In this document: positions 18,106 to 26,528 of the stretch, one piece after another
Layout of the letters: each line of letters begins with the position of its first letter
Numbering within the stretch: the stretch's first letter is position 1
NCBI GenBank assembly: GCA_903899985.1
Contig: CAIULL010000117.1
Coordinates: forward strand, 1-64,000
Direction: 5' to 3'
Length of the DNA: 64,000 nucleotides
DNA from: an uncultured Schlesneria sp.
GTDB lineage: Bacteria > Planctomycetota > Planctomycetia > Planctomycetales > Planctomycetaceae
The notes under the pieces: model-generated
What the model was told of the DNA's origin: nothing
Seen by the model: the letters and a program-made list of their open reading frames with translations, nothing else
The model's database searches: none
Made by a program: the position numbers and the translations under genes

Positions 18106-19500
18106 ATGATGCGCGCACAGGAAGTAATCAAACCTCGAAACTGGCTTACCGTGCCGCTTCGCCATCTTCTACTTCCGGCATTTTGCATGCTGCTGCTGGC
18201 TGAGTCCGGTTCTCGGATTCTGTCAGCCGAGGATATTCAGCAGGTGAGTGCGGTTTCCAGCTCACGAGATGACGTTGACTGGCCGCAGTTTCGAGGCCCG
18301 GATGGACAGGGACACGCAGGCCCGGTCGAGTTACCGTTAACCTGGTCCGAAACCGAAAACGTCCGCTGGAAAACACTGGTGATGGGGTTAGGTTATTCAT
18401 CCCCGGTCGTCCAGGGAAAACGGGTCTGGGTCACATCGACGACAGACGGACGTCGAAGTGTCCGCGCCTTGTGCTTTGACCGCGATACTGGCCGCCTGAT
18501 TGTGATGTCTGATGAGTTATTTGACGTGACGAAATCGGGACGCGTTTTAGCTCGATACGGGTACGCTTCGCCAACGCCGCTACTGGACGGTGATCGCCTC
18601 TTCGTTCATTTCGGTGCGGCTGGCACAGCCTGTTTGAAACTGGATGGAACCGTTGTCTGGCAACGAGTGATTCCATACTACCAGCATCACGGACCAGCAA
18701 CTTCGCCGGTCCTCGCTGACGGAACACTGGTGATTTTGTGCGATGGATTCACCCAGCCGTACTATGACGATCACGTTCAGGAAGGGGTCGACGCCCACCA
18801 GTTCGTGATGGGACTCGATCCAGACACCGGTGAAATTCGCTGGAAAACACCGCGCGACAGCCAGCATTCCTACAGTACGCCGCTGGTCGTTAAGGTCGGT
18901 GGCCGGACCCAGGTTGTCTGCGCGGGTGGTAATGGTGTGCGGGGGTATGACCCCAACGACGGCACCGAATTATGGTACTGCAAATACACGGGCTTCTCCG
19001 TTGTTCCGAAGCCGACCGCCGCACATGGAATGATTTTCGTCTGTACGGGATACGACACGGCATCGCTTTTCGCGATTCGAGACGGCGCGACGGGTGACTG
19101 CACGAAGACACATATTGCCTGGAGGGCGCAGCGAAACATACCTCACGTATCATCACCGATCGTCGTTGGTGATTACCTTTATCTGGTGAGTGATCAAGGC
19201 ATCGCGACCTGTTACAACGTCCACACAGGAAAATCGGTATGGTCAAAGCGAATTGAAGGGACGTTCGCGGCCTCCCCGATTTCTGCTGGTGACCGGATCT
19301 ATTTTCCTAGCGAAGAGGGAAACACTTACGTGCTGAGGGCCAGTCCGAACTTCGAAGAACTGGCATGTAATCACCTCGATGGCAAACTCGCCACATCACC
19401 CGCCGTCGCTGGAAATTGCCTTTTTCTGCGCAGCGAAAAGTACTTGTACTGCATTGGTGAATCAGAGGTTACGGCCGCGTCAGGTCGCAGTCCGAACTAA
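18106..19500 (+). CDS. Secreted PQQ-like beta-propeller protein
   Basis: A periplasmic or secreted beta-propeller of the PQQ-repeat class. The hydrophobic segment LLLPAFCMLLLAESG near the N-terminus is the signal peptide. The mature part opens with DWPQFRGPDGQGHA, the typical start of planctomycete PQQ-like proteins, and continues with repeated blades containing G-x-(L/V)W and (T/S)-G-x-x-x-W motifs. Residues that bind PQQ or a metal in true quinoprotein dehydrogenases are not evident, so it may be a binding or scaffold protein and not an enzyme. A purine-rich AAGGAAGAGG stretch just upstream supports ATG 18106 (or 18109) over the in-frame GTG at 18067. It follows the large haem protein on the same strand but 254 bases away, so co-transcription is uncertain. 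Confidence 0.8.
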   Translation: MMRAQEVIKPRNWLTVPLRHLLLPAFCMLLLAESGSRILSAEDIQQVSAVSSSRDDVDWPQFRGPDGQGHAGPVELPLTWSETENVRWKTLVMGLGYSSPVVQGKRVWVTSTTDGRRSVRALCFDRDTGRLIVMSDELFDVTKSGRVLARYGYASPTPLLDGDRLFVHFGAAGTACLKLDGTVVWQRVIPYYQHHGPATSPVLADGTLVILCDGFTQPYYDDHVQEGVDAHQFVMGLDPDTGEIRWKTPRDSQHSYSTPLVVKVGGRTQVVCAGGNGVRGYDPNDGTELWYCKYTGFSVVPKPTAAHGMIFVCTGYDTASLFAIRDGATGDCTKTHIAWRAQRNIPHVSSPIVVGDYLYLVSDQGIATCYNVHTGKSVWSKRIEGTFAASPISAGDRIYFPSEEGNTYVLRASPNFEELACNHLDGKLATSPAVAGNCLFLRSEKYLYCIGESEVTAASGRSPN

Positions 19501-19620
19501 TTAGTTGGCGATTGTCGCGTAAGTCGGCAACAGTCGATCCACGTCAACAAAGACGCCACGAAAATTGTCCGGGGATCTTGGGGCGAATGCCGTATCCCAT
19601 TTCGGGCAACTGGCCATTCA

Positions 19621-19670
19621 CGAAGCAGAGCTTCGAAGAGAGTCGCTACCAAGCGGGAGCTTGGTAGCGA
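19621..19670. repeat. Double palindrome, REP-like
   Basis: Two neighbouring hairpins: CGAAGC-AGA-GCTTCG at 19621-19635, and a perfect 12-bp stem TCGCTACCAAGC (19643-19654) with GCTTGGTAGCGA (19659-19670) around a GGGA loop. There is no T-tract after either. The second hairpin resembles short dispersed palindromes of other bacterial genomes. It sits between the convergent propeller gene and tRNA-Phe and may also affect transcript ends. Confidence 0.6.
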
Positions 19671-19694
19671 GAACATCTGAGGTCTCACAAAAAG

Positions 19695-19767
19695 TGGCTG
19701 GAGGCGGGATCGAACCGCCGACACCAGGATTTTCAGTCCTGTGCTCTACCAACTGAGCTATCCAGCC
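19695..19767 (-). tRNA. tRNA-Phe (anticodon GAA)
   Basis: A complete 73-nt cloverleaf on the minus strand. The acceptor stem GGCTGGA pairs with TCCAGCC, with discriminator A. The D arm is GCTC-AGTTGGTA-GAGC. The anticodon stem CAGGA/TCCTG encloses the loop CTGAAAA, giving anticodon GAA. The T arm is GGCGG-TTCGATC-CCGCC. The 3' CCA is not encoded. The gene stands alone, in an intergenic stretch, and has its own promoter-like sequence upstream. Confidence 0.97.
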
Positions 19768-19806
19768 GCCGATTTCTTCCTTGCGAAAGATTTCGGAGGG
19801 ATAAGG

Positions 19807-19834
19807 ATCATACCGGCTTGTCGCCATTTCGCAA
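19807..19834 (-). promoter_or_regulatory. Sigma-70-type promoter for tRNA-Phe
   Basis: On the minus strand, TTGCGA (complement of 19829-19834) is followed after 16 nt by TATGAT (complement of 19807-19812). This lies about 40 bases before the first base of the tRNA, a suitable place for a housekeeping promoter with a short leader. The -10 matches the consensus at five of six bases and the -35 at four of six. Confidence 0.5.
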
Positions 19835-20219
19835 CTGTTCGCACTTCATTCATCCTGAGAAGTGGCCGACAGGATTAGAAATTTCGAGACGTTCTTAGTG
19901 ATGCAAATGACTGCATATGCAGAAGAATCACTCGAATCGAAAAACTTCGTTTCGGTCACACGGTTCTCACAAAGCCTTGCTTCTGCGAGAGAATTCCGAA
20001 TTTAAAATCCGTTTCGACTAGTAAATACCGACGAATCCCCATCGAAACATTGCTTTTCGATGCGATTGCAGCCCAATCGCGTCGGTTGGCATGGGACTCG
20101 CTATCCCACTGTCATCCCGTCTGAACGGCGTCCCGCCGAAGGTGTGTCGAGAACGTCGATGTGACCCCATCTATTCATCCGTGATGATCATGCAAGAAAT
20201 AAGCCGATTGGAGTCATCA
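19835..20219. other. Divergent intergenic region
   Basis: No gene is seen between the tRNA promoter and the kinase start. The in-frame codons 20091-20219 before the chosen start have no kinase-like sequence. GGAG at 20210-20213 serves as the Shine-Dalgarno for the ATG at 20220. Confidence 0.4.
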
Positions 20220-21671
20220 ATGGAACCACGTTGGATCGGGCCGTTTGAGTTGCTGGAAAAAATCGGCGAAGGGGGAATGGGTGTCGTTTACCGGGCACGC
20301 TATATCGGAAACAACCGTCAAGTTGCTGTCAAATTGATCCCTAACGACATTACAGCCAATGCGACGACGCTGGCCCGGTTCGAGCGAGAACTTGAAGTTC
20401 TTAATCAGCTATCACATCCGAACATCGTGCATTGCTTCGGTGGCAGATGCGAAAGCAAACATCGGTATTACGCGATGGAATATATTCCAGGCGGAACTCT
20501 GGCCGACTACCTGGCGGAAAAGGGTCCATTGTCCTGGGAAAAAGTGGTCGACTTTGGCATCCAGATGTGTGATGCCCTGCAGTACGCACACGAACGGGGA
20601 GTGACTCATCGCGACGTCAAACCGGGCAACTTTCTGCTGACGAAATCCGGGCAGCTGAAGTTGAGTGATTTCGGTCTGGCTTCAATCGTCTCACAAAATC
20701 GATTAACCGCATCGGATCGAACGGTTGGTACGATTCTCTACATGTCACCGGAACAGATTCGGGGTGAGCAGGTAACGAATCGGGTTGATCTGTATGGGCT
20801 GGGATGCGTTCTGTTTGAGATGATGGTCGGATTCACCCCTTTTGTCGGATCGACAGCGGGGGAAGTCCTGCAACGGCACTTGAGAGATCCCATCCCTCAT
20901 GTGGCGAGTCTAGTTCTCGACTGTCCTCTGGAACTTGATCAATTACTTTACGAACTTCTTTCCAAGAATTCAGACGCCCGGCCCGCGTCGGCCGCTGATG
21001 TCGGAAGCCGGTTGCACGGTATTTTGTTACCAAGCCGGCAGACGAAGAGTTTTGACCTGAAACTGTTTTCAACTCTTAACAATCACGAAAATCCCGCAAT
21101 TCCTCTCAAACCAGTTAAAGCCAAGACTTCGCCAGTACTTGACCGACATGCTGCCCCGCAGAAGCAACGACTGAATCTCGCTCCCTGGATTTTGGCGGGA
21201 GTGCTGGCTCTAACTTGCACATGGATGTGGAATGGCTGGAACCAGACTGCCGAACAGCTTTATCAAGCCGAGAAAACGTGGACGGACCAGTTGGAAAGTA
21301 CCAACCCTGACAATCGCATACTCGCCGCGAACGCGCTAGGTAAGTTTCCAGCCCTCAGTGCATCCTCAATTGAAAAACTGGTTCGTTCGACGAAATCACC
21401 GATCTCAGAGGTCCGACTGGCATCTCTAAAAGCCTTGAAACGACATGCCGCTGCGTCTCGGTCGATGTCGACCGAATTGATTCGAATTCGGAATTCTGAC
21501 GAAAACACGTTGGTTCGCACCGAAGCGGGATTAACGGTCGCAGCGATTTTGACGGCACCCCGCCCCTTCTCGTTGACCCTGATTTTGATACAGGCATTGG
21601 CACTCATGATCCCTGTCACCACAATCTTCAGCGGCTGGTGGATCTGGAAAAAACTGAAACCCTATGCGTAG
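20220..21671 (+). CDS. Ser/Thr protein kinase with two transmembrane helices
   Basis: A Hanks-type kinase of about 483 residues. The catalytic domain starts almost at once: IGEGGMGVVYRA (glycine loop), VAVKLIP (ATP Lys), THRDVKPGNFLLT (catalytic loop), LSDFGLAS and GTILYMSPEQI (activation segment). A first transmembrane helix lies near 318-338 (LAPWILAGVLALTCTW). A short region of about 110 residues with HEAT-like character follows (NRILAANALGKFP, then EVRLASLKALKRHA). A second helix lies near 450-475, leaving a short basic tail. The HEAT-like part would sit between two membrane crossings, outside the cytoplasm, as a possible sensor. ATG 20220 is preferred over upstream in-frame ATGs (20091, 20184, 20190) because GGAG precedes it by 6 nt and the extra residues are not kinase-like. 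Confidence 0.85.
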   Translation: MEPRWIGPFELLEKIGEGGMGVVYRARYIGNNRQVAVKLIPNDITANATTLARFERELEVLNQLSHPNIVHCFGGRCESKHRYYAMEYIPGGTLADYLAEKGPLSWEKVVDFGIQMCDALQYAHERGVTHRDVKPGNFLLTKSGQLKLSDFGLASIVSQNRLTASDRTVGTILYMSPEQIRGEQVTNRVDLYGLGCVLFEMMVGFTPFVGSTAGEVLQRHLRDPIPHVASLVLDCPLELDQLLYELLSKNSDARPASAADVGSRLHGILLPSRQTKSFDLKLFSTLNNHENPAIPLKPVKAKTSPVLDRHAAPQKQRLNLAPWILAGVLALTCTWMWNGWNQTAEQLYQAEKTWTDQLESTNPDNRILAANALGKFPALSASSIEKLVRSTKSPISEVRLASLKALKRHAAASRSMSTELIRIRNSDENTLVRTEAGLTVAAILTAPRPFSLTLILIQALALMIPVTTIFSGWWIWKKLKPYA

Positions 21672-21800
21672 GTATCGACAGGAAAGTCCTGTCGTTGGTT
21701 TCATCGGGCCTCGGTCTTTGTACCGGAAAGGCGGCCGCAACTAGCCGGCCATCGGTTGCACCGAGTGACGGCACCGGATATCGGAACCGAAAATGTTTTG

Positions 21801-21970
21801 AATCCTGAAAGGATTCCAGAAAAACGACGCTGCTCAGTGATACGCGGACGAAGAGTTAGCGATCTGACCAATGCTCCTGGCATCCTTCCAGGATGCAAAT
21901 TCGAAATTCGTTTTTAACTCGGTGGCGTCGCTTCGCTCAAACAGGGCGAATCGCTTCAGTCCTTCCAGGA
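21801..21970. repeat. Cluster of small CCT-nnn-AGG hairpins in degenerate repeat material
   Basis: Three related small palindromes lie in 170 bases: AATCCT-GAA-AGGATT (21801-21815), GCATCCT-TCC-AGGATGC (21880-21896) and TCCT-TCC-AGGA (21960-21970). All share a stem ending CCT/AGG with a 3-nt loop, and the last is followed by a run of A. The surrounding 21672-22033 holds no gene and reads like a degenerate dispersed repeat. Confidence 0.5.
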
Positions 21971-22033
21971 CGCAAAAAAAGGACAGACAGACGCATGATT
22001 TTCCCTGATCCATGATTGATATGGCTCGGATTG

Positions 22034-22062
22034 TTGACCTGACACGAGTACTCTACAAGAAT
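22034..22062 (+). promoter_or_regulatory. Possible promoter of the FHA kinase operon
   Basis: TTGACC at 22034-22039 and AAGAAT at 22057-22062 are separated by 17 nt, about 45 bases before the ATG at 22109. The -35 matches five of six consensus bases and the -10 four of six. This is the only reasonable pair in the leader. Confidence 0.35.
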
Positions 22063-22108
22063 ACTTTTGTGTAAAGGATCGATAGGTTCCTGGCAAAGCG
22101 TGCGCATT

Positions 22109-23860
22109 ATGGCGACATCACAGGCGATCGAATCCTTCTGGACACAACTTGCCGATAGTCGGTTGGTGCCTGAGGCACAAATCAAAATCATCTCGCGCGA
22201 ACTGGAATCGGCGGGTGTGGTCTCGGATGCGGTCGCCGCAAAAAACCTGGTCCAGAGAGGTTTGATTACTCGATATCAGGCAGATCGACTGCTCGAAGGC
22301 CGATCCCGGGGTTTCTTTTTCGATGACTATAAGCTGCTTGACCTGTTGGGGGTCGGCGGCATGGGTTGGGTTTATCGGGCCGAGAACACAAAAACGCACC
22401 AAGTCTTTGCCTTGAAAGTGCTGCTCGATCAACTGAAGCACGATCGTGGCTTGCTGGCTCGCTTCGAACAGGAGGCCCGCGCGGGACAACGGTTCAATCA
22501 TGAAAATATCGTGCGAACTTTTGGTTGCGGGGCTGCGGGCGGACTTCCGTACGTGATTATGGAATATGTCGAAGGACCAAGCCTGCTGGAGCTACTTCGG
22601 TTTCGCGATCACAGTCGACTTCCCTGGGAACAGGCCTGCGATATCGCCAGACAGGCGGCTCGCGGGTTACATCACGTGCACCTTGCGGGATTCGTTCACC
22701 GGGATATGAAGCCGCAGAATCTGTTGATCGATCGCAAAGGGTTGGTCAAGATTCTGGATTTCGGCCTGTCCATGTTGAAGGATGGCGAAGAAGGGGATGA
22801 GTTTTCGATGGCCATGATTTTTGGCCACGAATGCGTCGGAACGGCAGCTTACACCGCGCCGGAACAGGCGCTCGACAGCCTGACAGCTGACGCTCGATCT
22901 GATGTTTACAGTCTTGGGTGTACTCTGTTTGCCTCGCTGACCGGCGACACGCCGTTCCCTTATGCAAAAACATCAGAAGTTCTTAAGGCGCATCAGACTC
23001 AATTGGCGCGAAACGTCAGCGACATCGTTCCGACGATTCCGCGCGCTGTGGGTAACATCGTCGCGAAGATGCTGGCCAAAAAGCCCGAGGATCGATTTGC
23101 GACCGCCGCCGAAGTCGTTGATGCACTTTCGGTATGGTCACAAACCGCGCCGGTCGAATTTGATTTCCGTCGAATTCTGGCCGAACGGAATAAAGGAGCA
23201 CAAGAAAAGCTGAAAGAGTATCAGAAGCAGCAACGTGCCAAGGCGGGGGCGACAAATTCGACGGCACGGCTCACTTCGACCAGTTCCGTCGCCAGTAACG
23301 CATCGGGTTCACTCCCTTCCCTCAGTATTCCCTCATCAGCCTCATCAGTGGCAAGACGCGGTCCATTTGGATTCGAAAATCAGCCGGCAATTCTTGTGCG
23401 GCAACAAACAAACCCTGAAGCGCCCAAAGATTCCCAGTCCACAAACGTGCGGAAGTCGACGATGGCACTTGTGCCACTGGCCGGTGGCGAACCCATTCCG
23501 CTGCTGAAAGATCCCTTCGTCATTGGCCGTCGCGTTGATTGTGATCTGCAGGTTCAGGATGCATCCGTTTCAAGCCGACACTGTGAACTGCGGTTTGACG
23601 GGCAGCACTGGACCATTGTCGATCTGAACAGCCGAAATGGCATTCGGGTCAATGGCGAACCCGTTCAGAAGCAGCGACTTCAATCCGGGGACACAATCAT
23701 CATCGGCCCTTCGCTTCGTCTTCGCTTTGGAAATCCGCGTGGGGAAGCGAAGGCGAGAATGTCGCATCGTGTTCGCCGCGTGTTGTTGGCTATAATGGTT
23801 TTGACAGTCATTGCGACAACTGTCGGCGCGGGATATTGGTATTGGCATTTCGGCCACTAA
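22109..23860 (+). CDS. Ser/Thr protein kinase with FHA domain and C-terminal transmembrane helix
   Basis: A kinase-FHA-membrane protein of about 583 residues. An N-terminal helical module (residues 1-65; RLVPEAQIKII, RGLITRYQADRLLEG) is one often found before planctomycete kinases. The catalytic domain (about 72-345) shows LGVGGMGWVYRA, FALKVLL, HRDMKPQNLLID, ILDFGLS and GTAAYTAPEQA. A Ser- and Ala-rich linker leads to an FHA domain near 466-545, with VIGRR, SSRHCELRF and LNSRNGIRVNG, which are the phosphothreonine-binding motifs. A transmembrane helix closes the protein (VLLAIMVLTVIATTVGAGYWYW), so both domains face the cytoplasm. It could read its own or a partner's phosphorylation. The next kinase begins 19 bases downstream. 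The in-frame TTG at 22067 is a less likely start. Confidence 0.88.
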   Translation: MATSQAIESFWTQLADSRLVPEAQIKIISRELESAGVVSDAVAAKNLVQRGLITRYQADRLLEGRSRGFFFDDYKLLDLLGVGGMGWVYRAENTKTHQVFALKVLLDQLKHDRGLLARFEQEARAGQRFNHENIVRTFGCGAAGGLPYVIMEYVEGPSLLELLRFRDHSRLPWEQACDIARQAARGLHHVHLAGFVHRDMKPQNLLIDRKGLVKILDFGLSMLKDGEEGDEFSMAMIFGHECVGTAAYTAPEQALDSLTADARSDVYSLGCTLFASLTGDTPFPYAKTSEVLKAHQTQLARNVSDIVPTIPRAVGNIVAKMLAKKPEDRFATAAEVVDALSVWSQTAPVEFDFRRILAERNKGAQEKLKEYQKQQRAKAGATNSTARLTSTSSVASNASGSLPSLSIPSSASSVARRGPFGFENQPAILVRQQTNPEAPKDSQSTNVRKSTMALVPLAGGEPIPLLKDPFVIGRRVDCDLQVQDASVSSRHCELRFDGQHWTIVDLNSRNGIRVNGEPVQKQRLQSGDTIIIGPSLRLRFGNPRGEAKARMSHRVRRVLLAIMVLTVIATTVGAGYWYWHFGH

Positions 23861-23879
23861 AAGATGAAAGCAGATTTCG

Positions 23880-24998
23880 ATGTCGGTCTCGGTTGATGGG
23901 TTCCTCAAGCATCTCAGTGACAGCGGTGTGCTGTCGTCTGAAGAAATGCGGGAATTAGAGGCTCAGATTCCATCGGCAAAGCGATCAAACGATGCAATCT
24001 CGCTCGCGCGCGAACTGGTTCGACTGAAGAAACTGACCGTCTTTCAGGCGAATACGCTTTACGCGGAAAAGCCGGCTCCGTTGATCCTCGGTAACTACGT
24101 GCTGCAGGATAAGATCGGAACGGGTGGCATGGGGATGGTTTACAAAGCCCAGCATCGGCGAATGAAACGAGTCGTCGCAGTTAAGGTCCTTTCGCCAACC
24201 GCGCTCAAGGCCGCGAATGTCGTCAAACGATTTCTTCGCGAAGCGGAAGCGGCCGCAAAACTGAGTCATCCCAATATCGTGGCCGCGTTTGATGCTGATG
24301 AAATCGACGGCGTTCCGTTTCTGGCGATGGAGTTCGTCGACGGTAAAGACCTTGCCGTCCATGTCAAAGAACACGGCCCCATGTCCACAGAAAGGGGGCT
24401 CGACTGTTGCCTTCAGGCAGCCAAAGGTCTTGAGCACGCTCATCTTCAAGGGATCGTTCACCGGGACATTAAGCCTGCCAACTTGCTGCTCGATGTGAAT
24501 GGAACGGTCAAGATTCTGGACATGGGTCTGGCTCGGTTTCAAGAGACAGGAACCGGTGCAGTTCCTGTGGCAGAAGCGGGGGGGATTACTCAGGCAGGCA
24601 GTCTCGTCGGAACCGTCGACTTCATGTCACCCGAACAGGCAGTCGACTCACGACAGGCGGACCACACATCCGACATTTATAGTCTCGGTGCGACGCTCTA
24701 CTTTCTGCTGACCGGTCGACCAATGTACGAATCAGAGACATTGATGAGTCGCCTGCTCGAACATCGTGACGCTCCCCTTCCATCAATCTGCTCGTCGCGG
24801 CGCGATGTCCCGCCTCAGGTCGATACCCTCTTTCATCGGATGGTGGCCAAGAAAAAAGAAGACCGGTATCAATCGATGACCGATTTGATTCGCGACCTGG
24901 GTGACTGGCAGAATCTCTCTTCAGAAGCTTCGCCGAAATCGACTGGCAGTTCGTCTGTACCAAGTAACGTCATCAATGCGATCTTTGACGATGATTAA
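23880..24998 (+). CDS. Soluble Ser/Thr protein kinase with DMG in place of DFG
   Basis: A Hanks-type kinase of 372 residues without transmembrane segment, probably cytoplasmic. It begins with the same N-terminal helical module as its operon neighbour (LSDSGVLSSEEMREL, RLKKLTVFQANTLYA), then the catalytic domain (about 70-340): IGTGGMGMVYKA, VAVKVLSP, HRDIKPANLLLD, GTVDFMSPEQA. The metal-binding motif reads ILDMGLARF, DMG instead of DFG; the Asp that binds magnesium is kept, so activity is likely. The gene starts 19 bases after the FHA kinase stop, so the two form an operon. The FHA domain of the first protein is a plausible reader of this kinase's products. Confidence 0.88.
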   Translation: MSVSVDGFLKHLSDSGVLSSEEMRELEAQIPSAKRSNDAISLARELVRLKKLTVFQANTLYAEKPAPLILGNYVLQDKIGTGGMGMVYKAQHRRMKRVVAVKVLSPTALKAANVVKRFLREAEAAAKLSHPNIVAAFDADEIDGVPFLAMEFVDGKDLAVHVKEHGPMSTERGLDCCLQAAKGLEHAHLQGIVHRDIKPANLLLDVNGTVKILDMGLARFQETGTGAVPVAEAGGITQAGSLVGTVDFMSPEQAVDSRQADHTSDIYSLGATLYFLLTGRPMYESETLMSRLLEHRDAPLPSICSSRRDVPPQVDTLFHRMVAKKKEDRYQSMTDLIRDLGDWQNLSSEASPKSTGSSSVPSNVINAIFDDD

Positions 24999-25091
24999 TT
25001 GATGGTTCACTTCGAATGACGCGATGAATCATTGCCCGGATACGCAACGCCAGGAGTTTTCTTCGAGAAAATTCTGGTTCTTCCGAATTCC

Positions 25092-25340
25092 GTGCCACTG
25101 CTTGACGGTCGTACGTCAAGCAGTACTCTTCGCAACGCGGAGCCGCAACTAAGGCGAAGACACTGCTTCTCCGGAAGACCTGAGAAGCAGTGGCACATTA
25201 AGAGTCCCTGTCGGTGATCGGTAACATCCTGTGCCACTGCTTGACGGTCCTACGTCAAGCAGTGCTCTTCGCAACGCGGAGCCGCAACTAAGGCGAAGAC
25301 ACTGCTTCTCCGGAAGCCTCCGAAGCAGTGGCACATTAAG
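25092..25340. repeat. Two tandem copies of a 110-bp palindromic element
   Basis: Copy one is at 25092-25202 and copy two at 25231-25340, with 28 bases between them and only a handful of differences. Each copy begins GTGCCACTGCTT and ends with its exact inverse AAGCAGTGGCAC plus ATTAAG. Inside are further hairpins: TTGACG/CGTCAA near the left end, and ACTGCTTC/GAAGCAGT in the right half. No protein is encoded. Terminal inverted repeats with nested hairpins suggest a small non-autonomous mobile element or a REP-type structure. It lies between convergent genes. Confidence 0.75.
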
Positions 25341-25389
25341 GCGAAGGCTAATGGCAAATCCAGGCGTTGCTGACACGGTGCTATGAACC

Positions 25390-26514
25390 CTATTGTTCTG
25401 ACGCACGCACGATCAGTTGCTGATCTTCTATTTTCAGTTCCGCGATCCGCCGCTTCAGATTGTCCTTTAAGTCTTCCACGTCCTGGACATCGCGTGCATA
25501 GTCCTGCATGCGACGGTAGATCTTCTGGTAGTACTCTTCATCGACAGGCTTGGCTTCCTGAAACATCATTCCGTGCGTGTAACAAAAATCGAGAAATTCT
25601 TCGATGTTTCCCCCGTCAAAATTCCGGACCTTGTAGTCGCTGGGAGCTCGGCGGAATCGGTCGGCGGTCGCACGAAGGGATTCGACATATCGATTTGCCT
25701 CGTTTAATTCGCCGTGCAATCGCATTCTTTTACCCGCGTCGAGAATGGCTGTGTTGCCTGGCATCGACCGTTTCTTTTGCAGGATTTTGGCCTGCAATAA
25801 CTCGAGATGATTGTCGAGCAACTCGGCACACTCGAGGAATTTTTCTTCGGTATTGCCGGAACTCAGTAATTCGACAAAAGCATCCCGCGATTTTTCGATG
25901 TTTCTGCGATCTTCTCCCCAATTCTGTTTCACGACTTCAGGCCATTCGAAAGTTAATGGCAATTGATTGAGCCGGACGACAACTTTCCCGCCGCCCGATG
26001 TTGCCGGGTTCAATCGATAATGCTCGACTTCCGCTTTTTCGATCCGTTCAGCAAGAGCTTGGAAGTTATTGTTTGCATTGGCTCCATTCAGCCGAGTCCT
26101 TCGAAAATGCGCAATTGGACCGAGAACCTTGAGTAGAATATTCAGACCCTCACCTCGGAAAACTGCAATCCGCAGCGCGGGGTTATTGTTCTGGGCCATG
26201 TTGTTGAAACCGATTTTGTCACGTTGTCGTTCTTCGATAAGCGCCCGACCTTGCACTCGATTTCTCTCGTCTGGAACGACACCCCTGAGTACGTCCAGCT
26301 CCGAGCCATATTGTTGCATCTCCACACGAATTCGGTCTCGCTCTTGTGAAATCCACTCCAAGCGAACCCTTTTCGCCTCTGCTGATTCCTTTTCGACAAT
26401 GATGATGTCGCCGAACAAACCTCGATATCGCGGCTGTGCCATTGCGGACATCGGTATGAAACAGCCCAAACCTAAAGTCATGAAAAAGAACAAGCGAATG
26501 CCCATCGGTTTCAT
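25390..26514 (-). CDS. Secreted coiled-coil protein of unknown function
   Basis: I do not recognise a family. The N-terminus (MKPMGIRLFFFMTLGLGCF, cleavage near AMAQP) is a signal peptide. The mature part is rich in Glu, Arg and Lys, with predicted coiled coil near residues 40-75 (EKESAEAKRVRLEWISQERD) and again at the C-terminus (DLKDNLKRRIAELKIEDQQ). The middle is a mixed helical region with NLAL-like and KVVVRLNQLP strands. It is the last gene of the minus-strand signalling island and starts 14 bases after the FHA/pseudo-protease gene, which implies co-transcription. In that setting it could be a periplasmic partner of the membrane-anchored FHA or kinase proteins, but this is inference only. 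Confidence 0.7.
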   Translation of the reverse strand: MKPMGIRLFFFMTLGLGCFIPMSAMAQPRYRGLFGDIIIVEKESAEAKRVRLEWISQERDRIRVEMQQYGSELDVLRGVVPDERNRVQGRALIEERQRDKIGFNNMAQNNNPALRIAVFRGEGLNILLKVLGPIAHFRRTRLNGANANNNFQALAERIEKAEVEHYRLNPATSGGGKVVVRLNQLPLTFEWPEVVKQNWGEDRRNIEKSRDAFVELLSSGNTEEKFLECAELLDNHLELLQAKILQKKRSMPGNTAILDAGKRMRLHGELNEANRYVESLRATADRFRRAPSDYKVRNFDGGNIEEFLDFCYTHGMMFQEAKPVDEEYYQKIYRRMQDYARDVQDVEDLKDNLKRRIAELKIEDQQLIVRASEQ

Positions 26515-26528
26515 TCCCGCTAATTGAA

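Noticed and set aside
19565-19756. Small open frame across tRNA-Phe
   Set aside because: It runs through the complete tRNA cloverleaf on the other strand and has no other support.
25092-25340. Possible CRISPR array
   Set aside because: Only two copies of a 110-bp palindromic unit and a single 28-base gap; no spacer series and no cas genes.
25383-25970. Plus-strand open frame of 195 codons
   Set aside because: It is opposite the secreted coiled-coil gene, which has a signal peptide and operon spacing; the plus-strand product has no domain.
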